DNA of 64,000 nucleotides from Obesumbacterium proteus (GCF_001586165.1 NZ_CP014608.1:2294001-2358000), one strand, 5' to 3'. Positions 50,805 through 59,336 are shown, counted from the stretch's first letter. Translations and numbers: made by a program. The notes: generated by a model not told the origin, from the letters alone.

Positions 50805-51004
50805 ATGCCGAAATCCGAACCATACCCGACATGCTAGTCGATACATACGGCAATCAGAGCGAGCTAGCACGACGGCTGCACATCAACAGAGAAACCATAT
50901 CCAAATACATTCACGACAAAGAGGCCAAGCACCACGCAATAGTGAATGGCGTATTCATGACAGCTCGCGGGGATTGCGGGAAAAATAGGTGGGGTAAGCG
51001 ATGA
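50801..51004 (+). CDS. ninH: NinH-like Fis-type protein
   Basis: 67 residues: RTIPDMLVDTYGNQSELARR and LHINRETISKYIHDKEAKHH AIVNGV match lambda NinH, a predicted helix-turn-helix protein. It overlaps its neighbours by 4 nt. Confidence 0.87.
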   Translation: MNAEIRTIPDMLVDTYGNQSELARRLHINRETISKYIHDKEAKHHAIVNGVFMTARGDCGKNRWGKR

Positions 51005-51615
51005 GACCAATAGACGCGATTTACACACTGCCCATGGTATTTAGACAGGCAGATTTACGACGACTCTGGTGCCGAGGGAAGAAGACCATCACGCCATCAC
51101 AGCGAGTGTGGACGCGCTATATGTTGTCGCTCTGGGGCCATTACCTCGGCGGTGATGATGCTCCTTCAGGATGCGTTAACGTAATTGGTCGATTAATGGT
51201 TCGTTCAGAGTGGAGCGAAACACAGTCTGAGCGGATAGTTGAAGTGGTGAACAGTCTTCACAAGCAAGGTTATCGAGGTGAAGAGTTGTTCAAGAAGTCC
51301 CGTGAAATTGTGATACCAGCATCCTCAGCAAGCAACATCATCGCTCTCGCCAAAGAATCAGATGATGCCGCTTTTGTTGAGTCAGTCATGAAGAAAGCAA
51401 TTAAGCGTGGAAGCCTGATCCGCGATGTAGCTATTAAACGATATTGCGATCGCAAATGCCCGCAAGACATTGCACGGATGATTTCATACATCACTGGTGC
51501 AGATGTTCAATTTTGCCGAAAGCGGGTTATCTGGTGTGAAGAGATACTGGAAGAGGAAATGTACTATGCAATGAAGCATGCAATGGAGAAGGAAATACTT
51601 CAAAATGCAGCATGA
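51001..51615 (+). CDS. DUF1133 protein, putative late antiterminator Q
   Basis: 204 residues. MRPIDAIYTLPMVFRQADLR and RKCPQDIARMISYITGADVQ match DUF1133 proteins that occupy the Q position in lambdoid phages. A late promoter and a terminator lie directly downstream, the arrangement on which Q acts. The biochemical role is inferred from position. Confidence 0.78.
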   Translation: MRPIDAIYTLPMVFRQADLRRLWCRGKKTITPSQRVWTRYMLSLWGHYLGGDDAPSGCVNVIGRLMVRSEWSETQSERIVEVVNSLHKQGYRGEELFKKSREIVIPASSASNIIALAKESDDAAFVESVMKKAIKRGSLIRDVAIKRYCDRKCPQDIARMISYITGADVQFCRKRVIWCEEILEEEMYYAMKHAMEKEILQNAA

Positions 51616-51637
51616 GTAAAAATATTTTCTATTTCTC

Positions 51638-51665
51638 TTGATTTTGGGAAATGAAAGTGTATATT
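51638..51665 (+). promoter_or_regulatory. Late promoter PR' candidate
   Basis: TTGATT, 16 nt, TATATT, starting 22 nt after the Q-like gene. The nearby terminator at 51713 would stop the short transcript unless Q modifies polymerase. Confidence 0.7.
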
Positions 51666-51712
51666 TTAGTGCATGCTCGGGAGCAAAAGTGAAAGAGCGC
51701 AGTAACAAAGAA

Positions 51713-51742
51713 AAGGCTGGCTTAATCGCTGGCCTTTTTAGT
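51713..51742 (+). terminator. tR'-like terminator
   Basis: GGCTGGC-TTAATC-GCTGGCC (two wobble pairs) is followed by TTTTT. It lies about 50 nt after PR'. The stretch from here to the tRNA gene (51743-51984) holds no supported gene. Confidence 0.8.
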
Positions 51743-51951
51743 TTTCAGCACATCACTCAGCGAAGAAGGGTAAACCGGAGCGTTTGGTGTGCTGCACAAC
51801 TGCATGAGTATTGATTCGATAACCTCCAAGGCTCAACGATGTGGTGCTTGGCAGTGCTCATGACAGTTGTGGATATCCAGAAACACAGGTGCAAGATATG
51901 GTGTGATGCCGAAAGGCTTGGACAGACCTGCATCCACAGCAACACATTTTC

Positions 51952-51978
51952 AAGCCTCGCCATCGTGCGGGGCTTTTT
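51952..51978 (+). terminator. Second terminator before the tRNA gene
   Basis: AAGCCTCGC / GCGGGGCTT with one wobble pair is followed by TTTTT. It ends 7 nt before the tRNA-Asn gene. Confidence 0.8.
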
Positions 51979-51984
51979 CATTCT

Positions 51985-52061
51985 GGTGAGGAAGCACATA
52001 AGGCATGTGCGGTCGGCTGTTAACCGAATGGTATAGGGTTCGAATCCCTAACTCACCGCCA
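51985..52061 (+). tRNA. Phage-encoded tRNA-Asn (GTT)
   Basis: The cloverleaf fits: acceptor GGTGAGG / ACTCACC (one mismatch at pair 7), D-stem GCAC/GTGC, anticodon loop CTGTTAA with anticodon GTT, T-arm TAGGG-TTCGAAT-CCCTA, and encoded CCA. The first pair of the anticodon stem is mismatched. It lies between Q and the holin, the usual site of phage tRNAs. Confidence 0.75.
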
Positions 52062-52185
52062 ATTCTAATTTAGCGTCATCCAAAACCAACCAACCGCACT
52101 CACATATTCCTTGTCTGGCATGGATACGGATGACGCTATTCCCTAATTAATTACTCAGCGCCTAACCCTACGGGGAGGTGAGACG

Positions 52186-52404
52186 ATGCTACGTATGGAC
52201 AAAATCACAACAGGTATTTCCTACGGAGCGTCAGGCGGTAGCGCCTTATTCTGGCTTAAACAACTCCTTGATGGCTTCTCACCTGAACAGTGGGCAGCGT
52301 TTGGCGTTCTTGGAAGCTTGCTATTTGGCTTCCTGACGTTTCTAACGAATCTCTACTTCAAGGTAAAAGAAGACAGGCGCAAAGCCTCAAGGGGTGAGTT
52401 ATGA
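52186..52404 (+). CDS. Pinholin, phage 21 S type
   Basis: 72 residues, very like phage 21 S: MDKITTGISYGASGGSALFW, a second helix FGVLGSLLFGFLTFLTNLYF and a charged C-terminus (KVKEDRRKASRGEL). Two membrane helices with the first able to leave the membrane (SAR helix). M1-L-R-M4 recreates the dual start of S21 with a positive residue between. It triggers depolarisation that activates the SAR endolysin. Confidence 0.92.
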   Translation: MLRMDKITTGISYGASGGSALFWLKQLLDGFSPEQWAAFGVLGSLLFGFLTFLTNLYFKVKEDRRKASRGEL

Positions 52405-52943
52405 ATCCATCCCTGAGAAATAAATTAAGCGCAGCAATGATTACCCTCATCGTATCAGGTGCATCGGCTCCGGTATTGCTTGACCAGTTTCTGAATGAGA
52501 AAGAAGGAAGCAGCCTAACGGCGTACCGAGATGGCGGTGGAGTCTGGACGATATGCCGTGGTGCAACCATGGTTGATGGTAAGCCAGTCGTTCAGGGGAT
52601 GAGGTTAACGCAGTCCAAATGCGACCAAGTAAACGCCATAGAACGCGACAAGGCATTAGCTTGGGTAGAGCGGAATATTCACGTCCCCCTTACCGAACCA
52701 CAGAAAGCAGGCATTGCATCATTCTGCCCTTACAACATCGGCCCCGGTAAATGTTTCCCTTCAACGTTCTATAAGCGACTTAATTCAGGCGATCGGAAAG
52801 GTGCTTGTGAGGCAATCCGTTGGTGGATTAAAGATGGTGGCCGTGACTGCCGCCTGACCAAAGGCCAAAAGAATGGCTGTTATGGTCAAGTGGAGAGACG
52901 TGATCAGGAAAGTGCGCTGGCGTGCTGGGGATTGGATGAATGA
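52401..52943 (+). CDS. SAR endolysin, GH24 lysozyme
   Basis: 180 residues. An N-terminal signal-anchor-release helix (AAMITLIVSGASAPVLLDQF) precedes the lysozyme domain with catalytic Glu, Asp and Thr spaced E-x8-D-x5-T (EGSSLTAYRDGGGVWT). Seven or so cysteines may regulate activation by disulfides, as in P1 Lyz-type enzymes. It overlaps the pinholin gene by 4 nt. Confidence 0.92.
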   Translation: MNPSLRNKLSAAMITLIVSGASAPVLLDQFLNEKEGSSLTAYRDGGGVWTICRGATMVDGKPVVQGMRLTQSKCDQVNAIERDKALAWVERNIHVPLTEPQKAGIASFCPYNIGPGKCFPSTFYKRLNSGDRKGACEAIRWWIKDGGRDCRLTKGQKNGCYGQVERRDQESALACWGLDE

Positions 52944-53389
52944 GCAAGTTAACCACCGCGTTACTTTCGATCATCATCGCTCTACTAGTTGGCATGTGGT
53001 ACACGACAAGCCAGATGCAGTCGCTAAACACCCAACTGAAAGAAATCACTCAGGTATCCAATCAGCAGAAAGCAGACCTCGAAAACATCCAGCGGCAACG
53101 AGTACAGGCCGCCGAGCTCGATATCAAAGTCACTCAGGAATTAGCTAATGCAAAAAGTGAAATTGAAACTCTTCGTGTTGGCCTTAACACTGGCACTAAG
53201 CGGCTGCGCATCGCGGCCAGTTGTCCAAAGCTGCCCGAAACCACCGCCGCCACCGGCAAGCCTGATGCAACCAGCCCCCGATATGATGCAGAGTTTGAAC
53301 GCAATTATCTCAGTCTCGTCGAACGAATCAAACAATCCGAAACAATGATTAACGGGTTACAGAGTTATATCCGCACACAGTGCCAATAG
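52940..53389 (+). CDS. Inner-membrane spanin Rz
   Basis: 149 residues with one N-terminal membrane helix (LLSIIIALLVGMWYTTSQMQ) and a long periplasmic coiled coil (QQKADLENIQRQRVQAAELD). With Rz1 it fuses inner and outer membranes in the last lysis step. Confidence 0.9.
   Translation: MSKLTTALLSIIIALLVGMWYTTSQMQSLNTQLKEITQVSNQQKADLENIQRQRVQAAELDIKVTQELANAKSEIETLRVGLNTGTKRLRIAASCPKLPETTAATGKPDATSPRYDAEFERNYLSLVERIKQSETMINGLQSYIRTQCQ
53148..53348 (+). CDS. Outer-membrane spanin Rz1, embedded in Rz
   Basis: 66 residues in a different frame wholly inside Rz. A lipoprotein signal with lipobox LSGC and a proline-rich mature part (CPKPPPPPASLMQPAPD) are diagnostic of Rz1. Confidence 0.9.
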   Translation: MQKVKLKLFVLALTLALSGCASRPVVQSCPKPPPPPASLMQPAPDMMQSLNAIISVSSNESNNPKQ

Positions 53390-53413
53390 AGCCTCACTTC
53401 GGTGGGGCTTTTT
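53390..53413 (+). terminator. Terminator after Rz
   Basis: AGCCTCAC-TTCG-GTGGGGCT (one wobble) followed by TTTTT. An identical stem-loop recurs at 53751-53775, flanking the Acb2-like gene. Confidence 0.85.
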
Positions 53414-53431
53414 ACATTCAGAGGAAATAAA

Positions 53432-53620
53432 ATGGCTGCACCAATCATGAAGTATTTCGCATATGAACATCTTCCAGCTCATCTACAGGAAGTTAGCAAG
53501 CCAATCGGCGAGCTAGCAAAACTGATGGATGAGTCATTGGCTGATGGTGCTGAAAAATCAGCAGGTCTGCGCAAATTACTTGAAGCTAAAGATGCTCTGG
53601 TTCGCGCTAAGCTCGGCTAG
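53432..53620 (+). CDS. Acb2-like protein, putative anti-CBASS sponge
   Basis: 62 residues from MAAPIMKYFAYEHLPAHLQE. The pattern LPAHLQEVSKPIGELAKLMD followed by AEKSAGLRKLLEAKDALVRA fits the small helical hairpin family of Acb2, which binds cyclic oligonucleotides and blocks CBASS signalling. Assignment is from recalled family pattern. It is flanked by duplicated terminators, as an independent moron would be, but no own promoter was recognised. Confidence 0.65.
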   Translation: MAAPIMKYFAYEHLPAHLQEVSKPIGELAKLMDESLADGAEKSAGLRKLLEAKDALVRAKLG

Positions 53621-53671
53621 GAATTACAGATCTATACCCACGCCCAGTACTTAAAATAATAGGAGGTGACC

Positions 53672-53752
53672 ATGCGGGAAGAAGAGCTAAAAAGGCTTGA
53701 ACCCTTAAATCTCCTGATTTATCAGGGTAAAGCATCCGTTACCACTTTATAG
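53672..53752 (+). CDS. Very small protein with strong ribosome site, 26 residues
   Basis: Reads MREEELKRLEPLNLLIYQGK, then ASVTTL. AGGAGGTGA lies just upstream, a near-perfect Shine-Dalgarno. The stop codon overlaps the next terminator. No family recognised; real translation is plausible but unproven. Confidence 0.45.
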   Translation: MREEELKRLEPLNLLIYQGKASVTTL

Positions 53753-53775
53753 CCTCACTTCGGTGGGGCTTTTTT
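53751..53775 (+). terminator. Terminator, duplicate of the one after Rz
   Basis: Same stem-loop AGCCTCAC-TTCG-GTGGGGCT with a T-run. The duplication brackets the Acb2-like gene and the 26-codon frame. Confidence 0.85.
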
Positions 53776-53926
53776 ACAACTGAAGTAAACCATCAGCGCC
53801 ACGCTCGGCGCAATTCTACCGTAGAACCTTTCAGGATAAGCCTTGAGGAGATCAGCAGTGGTCTGATGAACCCTCTACGGGCTGGTTCTTCCTGAGCGCA
53901 AGGTTTATCACTAAAAGGAAGTCATC
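53776..53926 (+). other. Leader region upstream of the KilA-N gene
   Basis: About 150 nt without a gene. It contains self-complementary segments, for example CCGTAG near 53819 with CTACGG near 53875, and GATCAGCAGTGGTCTGAT. It may fold as a structured leader. A GGAAG ribosome site precedes the KilA-N start. Confidence 0.4.
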
Positions 53927-54469
53927 ATGCAATATCCAACGAATATTGTTATCGAAAATATGCCAGTTCGAAATACAGAATTTGGTACTTACAATCTTAA
54001 TGATTTACACAAGGCGGCAGTGGCGGCTAAGAAGGCCAAGCTTTGGCAAAAGCCAAGTAAGTTCCTTAAAGCAGATGGTATCAAGGGTTATGTCGATGAA
54101 GTGACCAAGGAGCTAAAAAGCACCTTGGAACAAAATCAAATACTTAGAACCATTCATGGAGGCTCCGAGCGAGGTACGTGGGCGCATGAGCTTATTGCTC
54201 TCAGATACGCAGCTTGGTTATCTCCAGCATTTGAATTGAAGGTATATCAAACATTCAGAAGCGTGATATTAGGGCAGGTTAGTAAGTTTGCTCAGGCAAA
54301 CCTGCTAGAGCTTAAATATCAGTCTAAAAAGCGTCGCGTGAGTACTGCCGCCAGAATAATGAACAAATGGGGTGTTGGTGGTGAGAAAAACCAATTGGAG
54401 TCTCAGCGTAAATTACTAGCTGAAGAGATTCAGGTTACGATCCCCGGTCTGCCGGAGGGAAAACCATGA
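53927..54469 (+). CDS. KilA-N domain protein
   Basis: 180 residues with a KilA-N DNA-binding domain: TEFGTYNLNDLHKAAVAAKK, WQKPSKFLKA and the RGTWAHELIALRYAAWLSPA FELKV signature. Such proteins act as phage antirepressors or regulators. The C-terminal part lacks an obvious ANT domain. It overlaps the next gene by ATGA. Confidence 0.85.
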   Translation: MQYPTNIVIENMPVRNTEFGTYNLNDLHKAAVAAKKAKLWQKPSKFLKADGIKGYVDEVTKELKSTLEQNQILRTIHGGSERGTWAHELIALRYAAWLSPAFELKVYQTFRSVILGQVSKFAQANLLELKYQSKKRRVSTAARIMNKWGVGGEKNQLESQRKLLAEEIQVTIPGLPEGKP

Positions 54470-54870
54470 TGAATAATGAAACCTCATGTGATTTCTTCTG
54501 CTCTCGCGTGGCAGAGGCTTATTTACTTCACCTAGTGGCTATATGGCGTCGTCCAATCTACCGATATGCAACTGGGGATATTGAAGTAAGCCACTCATTC
54601 TTATGGGGTCTCCTCGACGGATATCCAAAAGACCGAATGACAAGTAGCTATAGAGCAAAGTTTTACTCAAAGCTTCTGAAAAAATTTGATCCCACTCCAG
54701 CCAAAGGCGCAGTGATATGCGGCGGTAAAGTTCCAGAGCTAAGCAAGCGCGGCATAAAATATATGAACGCCTTAGTTCATGGATTTGGCGACATGCTAGA
54801 AGACATTGGCGACAGGGATGAATATGGGCTGCTAACGATACCGAAAGGTGAGCTCAATGACCAAATCTGA
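54466..54870 (+). CDS. Phage protein, function unknown
   Basis: 134 residues. Helical N-terminus (CDFFCSRVAEAYLLHLVAIW); C-terminal KRGIKYMNALVHGFGDMLED. Two ATG codons (54466, 54469) are possible starts. It is packed between the KilA-N gene and a small gene. No family recognised. Confidence 0.6.
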   Translation: MMNNETSCDFFCSRVAEAYLLHLVAIWRRPIYRYATGDIEVSHSFLWGLLDGYPKDRMTSSYRAKFYSKLLKKFDPTPAKGAVICGGKVPELSKRGIKYMNALVHGFGDMLEDIGDRDEYGLLTIPKGELNDQI

Positions 54871-55042
54871 ATACAATCGTATTGATTACATAGAAGAAGT
54901 CATGGGAAACGCATTTAAGCTTCTCGATACGGGAAGAGTGGCAGCGGCTAAGGAAATTATTCGCGCAGTAAATCTTCAATTACGAGTGCTAAAGCGCACA
55001 GGCGAAAAGCGATACGGTAATCCAAGTAAAGCGGAAGAATGA
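54857..55042 (+). CDS. Small phage protein, 61 residues
   Basis: Reads MTKSEYNRIDYIEEVMGNAF and ends GNPSKAEE; predicted helical. AAGGTGAG precedes the ATG. It overlaps the upstream gene by 14 nt. Function unknown. Confidence 0.6.
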   Translation: MTKSEYNRIDYIEEVMGNAFKLLDTGRVAAAKEIIRAVNLQLRVLKRTGEKRYGNPSKAEE

Positions 55043-55365
55043 AGTCAGTTAGCACCTCTGCGAAGCGGGGCGAGTCTGGCTAACAAAATTCATTTACCAC
55101 TCAGTGGTCGTGTTAGTCCATCCCTCTTCACGTAAACACATCTCTCGCGTTTAACAAAGACTCCCTCCAGTAATACTGGTTCTCCTCGGGACGAGTGCGC
55201 GGAATAAGATGTAAGGGATAACGCCGGGGTTTTGCACGGTTTGCCCCTCATGGTTCGCGGTGACTGCGATGGCGGATGAAATGTCACTGACAGCCGGAAC
55301 AGACGGCTCACATTACAGATGGTTCTTACGAGAGCCATGTTTAATGACAATCAAAAGGAATCGAC
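55043..55365 (+). other. Non-coding region upstream of terS, cos or pac candidate
   Basis: 323 nt with no supported gene. It contains a nested hairpin at the left (GTTAGC / GCTAAC enclosing CTGCGAAGCGGGG) and several short palindromes. In lambda-like and many other phages the packaging start site lies directly upstream of terS, so this is the likely location; the sequence itself does not prove cos or pac. Confidence 0.45.
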
Positions 55366-55941
55366 ATGGAGCTAACTGAACACCAGAAAGCCCTATTCGA
55401 TGATCTGACCAAATTACAGCAGAAGTTTGCGTTAGGCATCGTTAAGGGGCTTAGCCAAATAGATGCATATAAACAAGCGGGCGGGAAGGCAAAAAAGGAT
55501 GAGACGGCCAGTGCTTGCGCTAGCGAAATCCTAACCAATCCTAAGGTGAAAGCTTTCATTGACGAGATGAACAAAGAAGCTATCTCTGATGCCGTTATGT
55601 CGCGTCAGGAGGCTCTTGAGCGCCTTAGTTTGATGGCAAGGGCATCACTGCATGAGATGGTCGAGTTTAGCGAAGCAGAGTGCGGTACTGACGATAATGG
55701 CAATCCGATTATTCAGGCCGGATGGCGATTCAAGAATTCCGCGCTACAAAGCGCAGGTGCCTTATCTGCTATATCTGAGCTGACTGCTGGGAAACGTGGA
55801 ATATCGATAAAGCTCCACGACCCAAAGGCGGCAATAAAGCAACTGGCCGATTTGCAGGGATGGGAACCGCCAAAAGAGTCGAAGCTAACCATCACTGCGA
55901 CAAAACCACTATCGGAGCTTTTTGAAGATGACGATGCTTAA
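55366..55941 (+). CDS. Terminase small subunit
   Basis: 191 residues of the Terminase_2 family: QKFALGIVKGLSQIDAYKQA GGKAK with a helix-turn-helix-like repeat (ASEILTNPKVKAFIDEMNKE). It recognises the packaging site. It overlaps TerL by 14 nt. Confidence 0.9.
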   Translation: MELTEHQKALFDDLTKLQQKFALGIVKGLSQIDAYKQAGGKAKKDETASACASEILTNPKVKAFIDEMNKEAISDAVMSRQEALERLSLMARASLHEMVEFSEAECGTDDNGNPIIQAGWRFKNSALQSAGALSAISELTAGKRGISIKLHDPKAAIKQLADLQGWEPPKESKLTITATKPLSELFEDDDA

Positions 55942-57268
55942 TCCAGTATTCAAGCCGTTTATCAAGCCACACCGCTACAAGGTAGCTAAGGGTGGGCGGG
56001 GTAGTGGTAAGTCGTGGTCAATTGCAAGGCTCTTGGTTGAAATGGCGCGAAGAGGCTCATATCGATTTCTCTGTGCTCGTGAGTTTCAGGCCAGCATAGC
56101 CGACTCAGTTATTCAGCTGATCGCAGATACGATAGAGCGCGAAGGGTATAACAGCGAGTTTGAGATCCAGAAGGTCTACATCAGGCATATTGCTACCAAC
56201 AGCTTGTTCATGTTCTACGGAATTAAGAACAACATCACAAAAGTGAAATCACTGGAAGGTATCGACATTTGCTGGGTAGAGGAAGCTGAGGCGGTAACCA
56301 AAGAGAGTTGGGATGTGCTGATCCCAACCATTCGAAAGCCCGGTAGCGAGATATGGGTAAGCTACAACCCGAAGAACATTTTGGACGATACACACCAAAG
56401 GTTCGTTATCAATCCACCTGATGACATTTGCCTACTAACGGTTAACTGGAATGATAATCCTCACTTTCCTGATGTTCTGCGCCTAGAGATGGATGAGTGC
56501 AAGCGTAAAGACTTCGATCTTTATCAGCACATTTGGGAGGGGCAGCCAGTAGCGGATAGCGACCTTGCTATCATCAAACCTTCATGGATTGCCGCAGCAG
56601 TAGATTCCCATATCAAACTCAAATTCACTGCGTCTGGTGCCAAGAGAATCGGCTTTGACGTTGCAGATGAAGGGGAAGATAGCAACGCCATCACAATGGC
56701 ACACGGATCAGTTGTTAAGGATGTGCAGGAGTGGAGTCGTGGCGATGTAATCGAGTCTGCCAACCGAGTAAACCAGTATGCAGACAGCATCAGTGCTGAC
56801 AAGGTTATTTACGACTCAATCGGCGTTGGTGCTGGCGTTAAGGCGCAGCTCAATCGCATTGCCAGAAGTCAGGTAGAGGGATTCAATGCCGCCGCCGCTG
56901 TATTTGAGCCTGATAGTGAATACATGCCAGGTAAAACAAACAAAGACATGTTCTCCAACCTAAAGGCACAAGCTTGGTGGATGGTTAGACAGCGCTTCTA
57001 CAATACATGGAGAGCGATAGAGCATGGTGAAACCTTCCCTGATGACCAACTAATAAGCCTTTCATCCGATATCAAAAACCTCGAATACCTCAAGGCTGAA
57101 CTTTCACGCCCACGCGTTGATTACGACAATAACGGCAGAGTGAAAGTTGAAAGCAAAAAGGACATGAAAAAGCGCGGCATCCCGTCGCCTAACATGGCCG
57201 ACTCCTTGATCATGGCCTTTGCGCCAACTTCTAATGCTCTGGCAAGGCTAAAAGCTCTTGCCGGTTAA
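55928..57268 (+). CDS. Terminase large subunit, PBSX type
   Basis: 446 residues. ATPase domain with Walker A GGRGSGKSWS near residue 27 and Walker B-like GIDICWVEEAE; nuclease domain from about residue 235 with acidic residues in RIGFDVADEGEDSNAI and VIYDSIGVGAG. The start is uncertain among closely spaced ATG codons (55928, 55934). Confidence 0.93.
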   Translation: MTMLNPVFKPFIKPHRYKVAKGGRGSGKSWSIARLLVEMARRGSYRFLCAREFQASIADSVIQLIADTIEREGYNSEFEIQKVYIRHIATNSLFMFYGIKNNITKVKSLEGIDICWVEEAEAVTKESWDVLIPTIRKPGSEIWVSYNPKNILDDTHQRFVINPPDDICLLTVNWNDNPHFPDVLRLEMDECKRKDFDLYQHIWEGQPVADSDLAIIKPSWIAAAVDSHIKLKFTASGAKRIGFDVADEGEDSNAITMAHGSVVKDVQEWSRGDVIESANRVNQYADSISADKVIYDSIGVGAGVKAQLNRIARSQVEGFNAAAAVFEPDSEYMPGKTNKDMFSNLKAQAWWMVRQRFYNTWRAIEHGETFPDDQLISLSSDIKNLEYLKAELSRPRVDYDNNGRVKVESKKDMKKRGIPSPNMADSLIMAFAPTSNALARLKALAG

Positions 57269-57277
57269 GGTGAGGCA

Positions 57278-58537
57278 ATGGCTAAACGTAGCAACAGACA
57301 GCAAAAGAAACTCAATAAACAACAATCACGCATGGACAGTTATCAAAATGTGTTCATGAACATTGGTACTGGCGGTGACAGGTCGGCATACAGTCGGATC
57401 CGCTTCGCACATCTGCTAACCAGAACGACATTAGACAATATTTATCTCGGTGATGGGCTGGGTCGTCGCATTGTCGATTTGGTTGCCGATGAGATGTTTC
57501 GCGCCGGATTCACCATTGAAGGTGCCAACAACGAACCGGAGATCATGTCTCGGTGGGATGAGTTAAATCTGACACAGCATTTCACTGATGCAGTGGCATG
57601 GGCTCGTCTCTATGGTGGATCGCTGATGTTGTTCGGCGTAAATGATGGCGGTGAGCTAACGTCAGAGATTGGCGAGGGGAGTCTAGAGTTTGTTCGGGTG
57701 TATGACCGCTATCAGGTTCAGCCTTTCCTCCGCGACTTAAATCCGGAAAGCCTGACTTACGGGGAAATCATCCAGTACCAGATTAACCCTATATCCGGCA
57801 CACCGTACTACGTACACGCCAGCCGGTGCCACATCTTCGATGGTGAGCGGTTGCCAAACCAGATACGTCACCAGAACCAAGGATGGGGCGCATCCTGCTT
57901 ACAGGGTATCTACGATGCACTAACCGATTACGGCATGAGCCATAACCATGCAACAAGTCTGCTGGAAAGAAAGCAACAAGGCGTATGGTCTGCTGCTGAT
58001 TTGGCTGAACTGTGTAAAGACGGTGAAGGTAGGGACGTTGTTCAGGCACGTCTTAACATGGTGGATATGACCCGCAGTAACGGGAATACCATTGGCGTTG
58101 ATGCTAATACTGAGAAGTATGAGCTATTGAATGGCGACTTGTCTGGTGTAGTTGATGTTCAGGATCGAAAGCAACTCCGTATCTCTGCATTAACTGGTAT
58201 TGATGAGCAAATCCTTTTTACCAAGACACCAACTGGGCAAGGTGCTGACAAAACCACGGTGCCTGAGTCATGGAAGCAATTAGTTGGACGTAAGCAAAAA
58301 GATGAAGCGCGACCAGCTATTGAGAAAGCAGTTACCTTCCTCACGACAGATAAAACGTGGACTATCAAGTTTAACCCTCTATCTGTGCCGACCGACAAAG
58401 AGCGGGCAGAAACAGCTAATCAATGGTCACAGGCCGACGAGCGTTATGCTCAGCTTGGTTGGGTTAGTAATGATGAAGGTATTGCCACCCTCAAAAAACG
58501 CGGTGGGTATGTCTATCCGGAGATGAATGATGGCTAG
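57278..58537 (+). CDS. Portal protein, DUF1073 family
   Basis: 419 residues. Family features include TTLDNIYLGDGLGRRIVDLV, ARLYGGSLMLFGV and LTGIDEQILFTKTPTGQGAD. It forms the dodecameric ring through which DNA is packed. The C-terminus is shorter than in some relatives. Confidence 0.9.
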   Translation: MAKRSNRQQKKLNKQQSRMDSYQNVFMNIGTGGDRSAYSRIRFAHLLTRTTLDNIYLGDGLGRRIVDLVADEMFRAGFTIEGANNEPEIMSRWDELNLTQHFTDAVAWARLYGGSLMLFGVNDGGELTSEIGEGSLEFVRVYDRYQVQPFLRDLNPESLTYGEIIQYQINPISGTPYYVHASRCHIFDGERLPNQIRHQNQGWGASCLQGIYDALTDYGMSHNHATSLLERKQQGVWSAADLAELCKDGEGRDVVQARLNMVDMTRSNGNTIGVDANTEKYELLNGDLSGVVDVQDRKQLRISALTGIDEQILFTKTPTGQGADKTTVPESWKQLVGRKQKDEARPAIEKAVTFLTTDKTWTIKFNPLSVPTDKERAETANQWSQADERYAQLGWVSNDEGIATLKKRGGYVYPEMNDG

Positions 58538-59336
58538 AGTATGGCTTCATCCCTACGGTGTAGAGCGTGACTACACAAACGCTTTGGTAAAGGCTACACG
58601 GCAATTCAACAAAGAAATCGACTCATCATATGGTGACATACGTTTTGATGGGTGGCAGGACGATATGGCGGCTATTTTGGCTTATCTGCGCAATGCAGGT
58701 AACCGGATATTCCAACCAGTCATTGAAAGGCTTCCGTCCTTCTTCTCACTAACCAGCCAGTTCAACGATAAGCAATGGCGTTTAATCGTAAAGGGTGGGA
58801 CTGGGGTAGAGCTACCCACATCACAAGCCATTATCGCAGGTCAAACAACGGTACCCACTTCATTCGGCGTACTCGGCGTTGACGCCTATAGAGCAGAGCC
58901 TTGGTTGCGCCAAATGCAAGAGCTATGGGTATCTGAAAACACTCGTCTGATTAAATCTATTCCTGCTGATGAGCTATCAGACATGGAAGGCATCATTCAA
59001 CGTGGCGTGATGAACGGCTCCAGTGCTGACACCATAAAAAAGCAGATTCAGGAGCGCTACGGCGTCACTGAAAGGCGAGCAAAGCTTATCGCAGTTGATC
59101 AGATAGGTAAGGCCAACTCTGCACTAACAAAGCAGAGACAGGCAGACGCTGGAATAGATGGTTATATCTGGCGTGGCGTTCTCGATAATCGTGAAAGGCA
59201 AATTCATGTTGATCGGGAAGGGAAGCGCTTTAAGTGGTCAAGCCCACCATCCGATGGACACCCCGGGCAGCCAATCCGCTGCCGCTGTTATGCCGAACCT
59301 GACTGGTCGGGCTCAGTTTTCGATATCGGCGAATAA
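58530..59336 (+). CDS. Head morphogenesis protein, Mu F / SPP1 gp7 type
   Basis: 268 residues. The C-terminal signature is RAKLIAVDQIGKANSALTKQ followed by YIWRGVLDNRERQIHVDREG and HPGQPIRCRCYAEP, typical of the minor head protein family. It overlaps the portal gene by 8 nt. An ATG one codon earlier is possible. Confidence 0.92.
   Translation: MARVWLHPYGVERDYTNALVKATRQFNKEIDSSYGDIRFDGWQDDMAAILAYLRNAGNRIFQPVIERLPSFFSLTSQFNDKQWRLIVKGGTGVELPTSQAIIAGQTTVPTSFGVLGVDAYRAEPWLRQMQELWVSENTRLIKSIPADELSDMEGIIQRGVMNGSSADTIKKQIQERYGVTERRAKLIAVDQIGKANSALTKQRQADAGIDGYIWRGVLDNRERQIHVDREGKRFKWSSPPSDGHPGQPIRCRCYAEPDWSGSVFDIGE

Noticed and set aside
55277..55387. 36-codon plus-strand frame upstream of and overlapping terS
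   Set aside because: No convincing ribosome site, biased basic composition and overlap with the terS start; left as non-coding.
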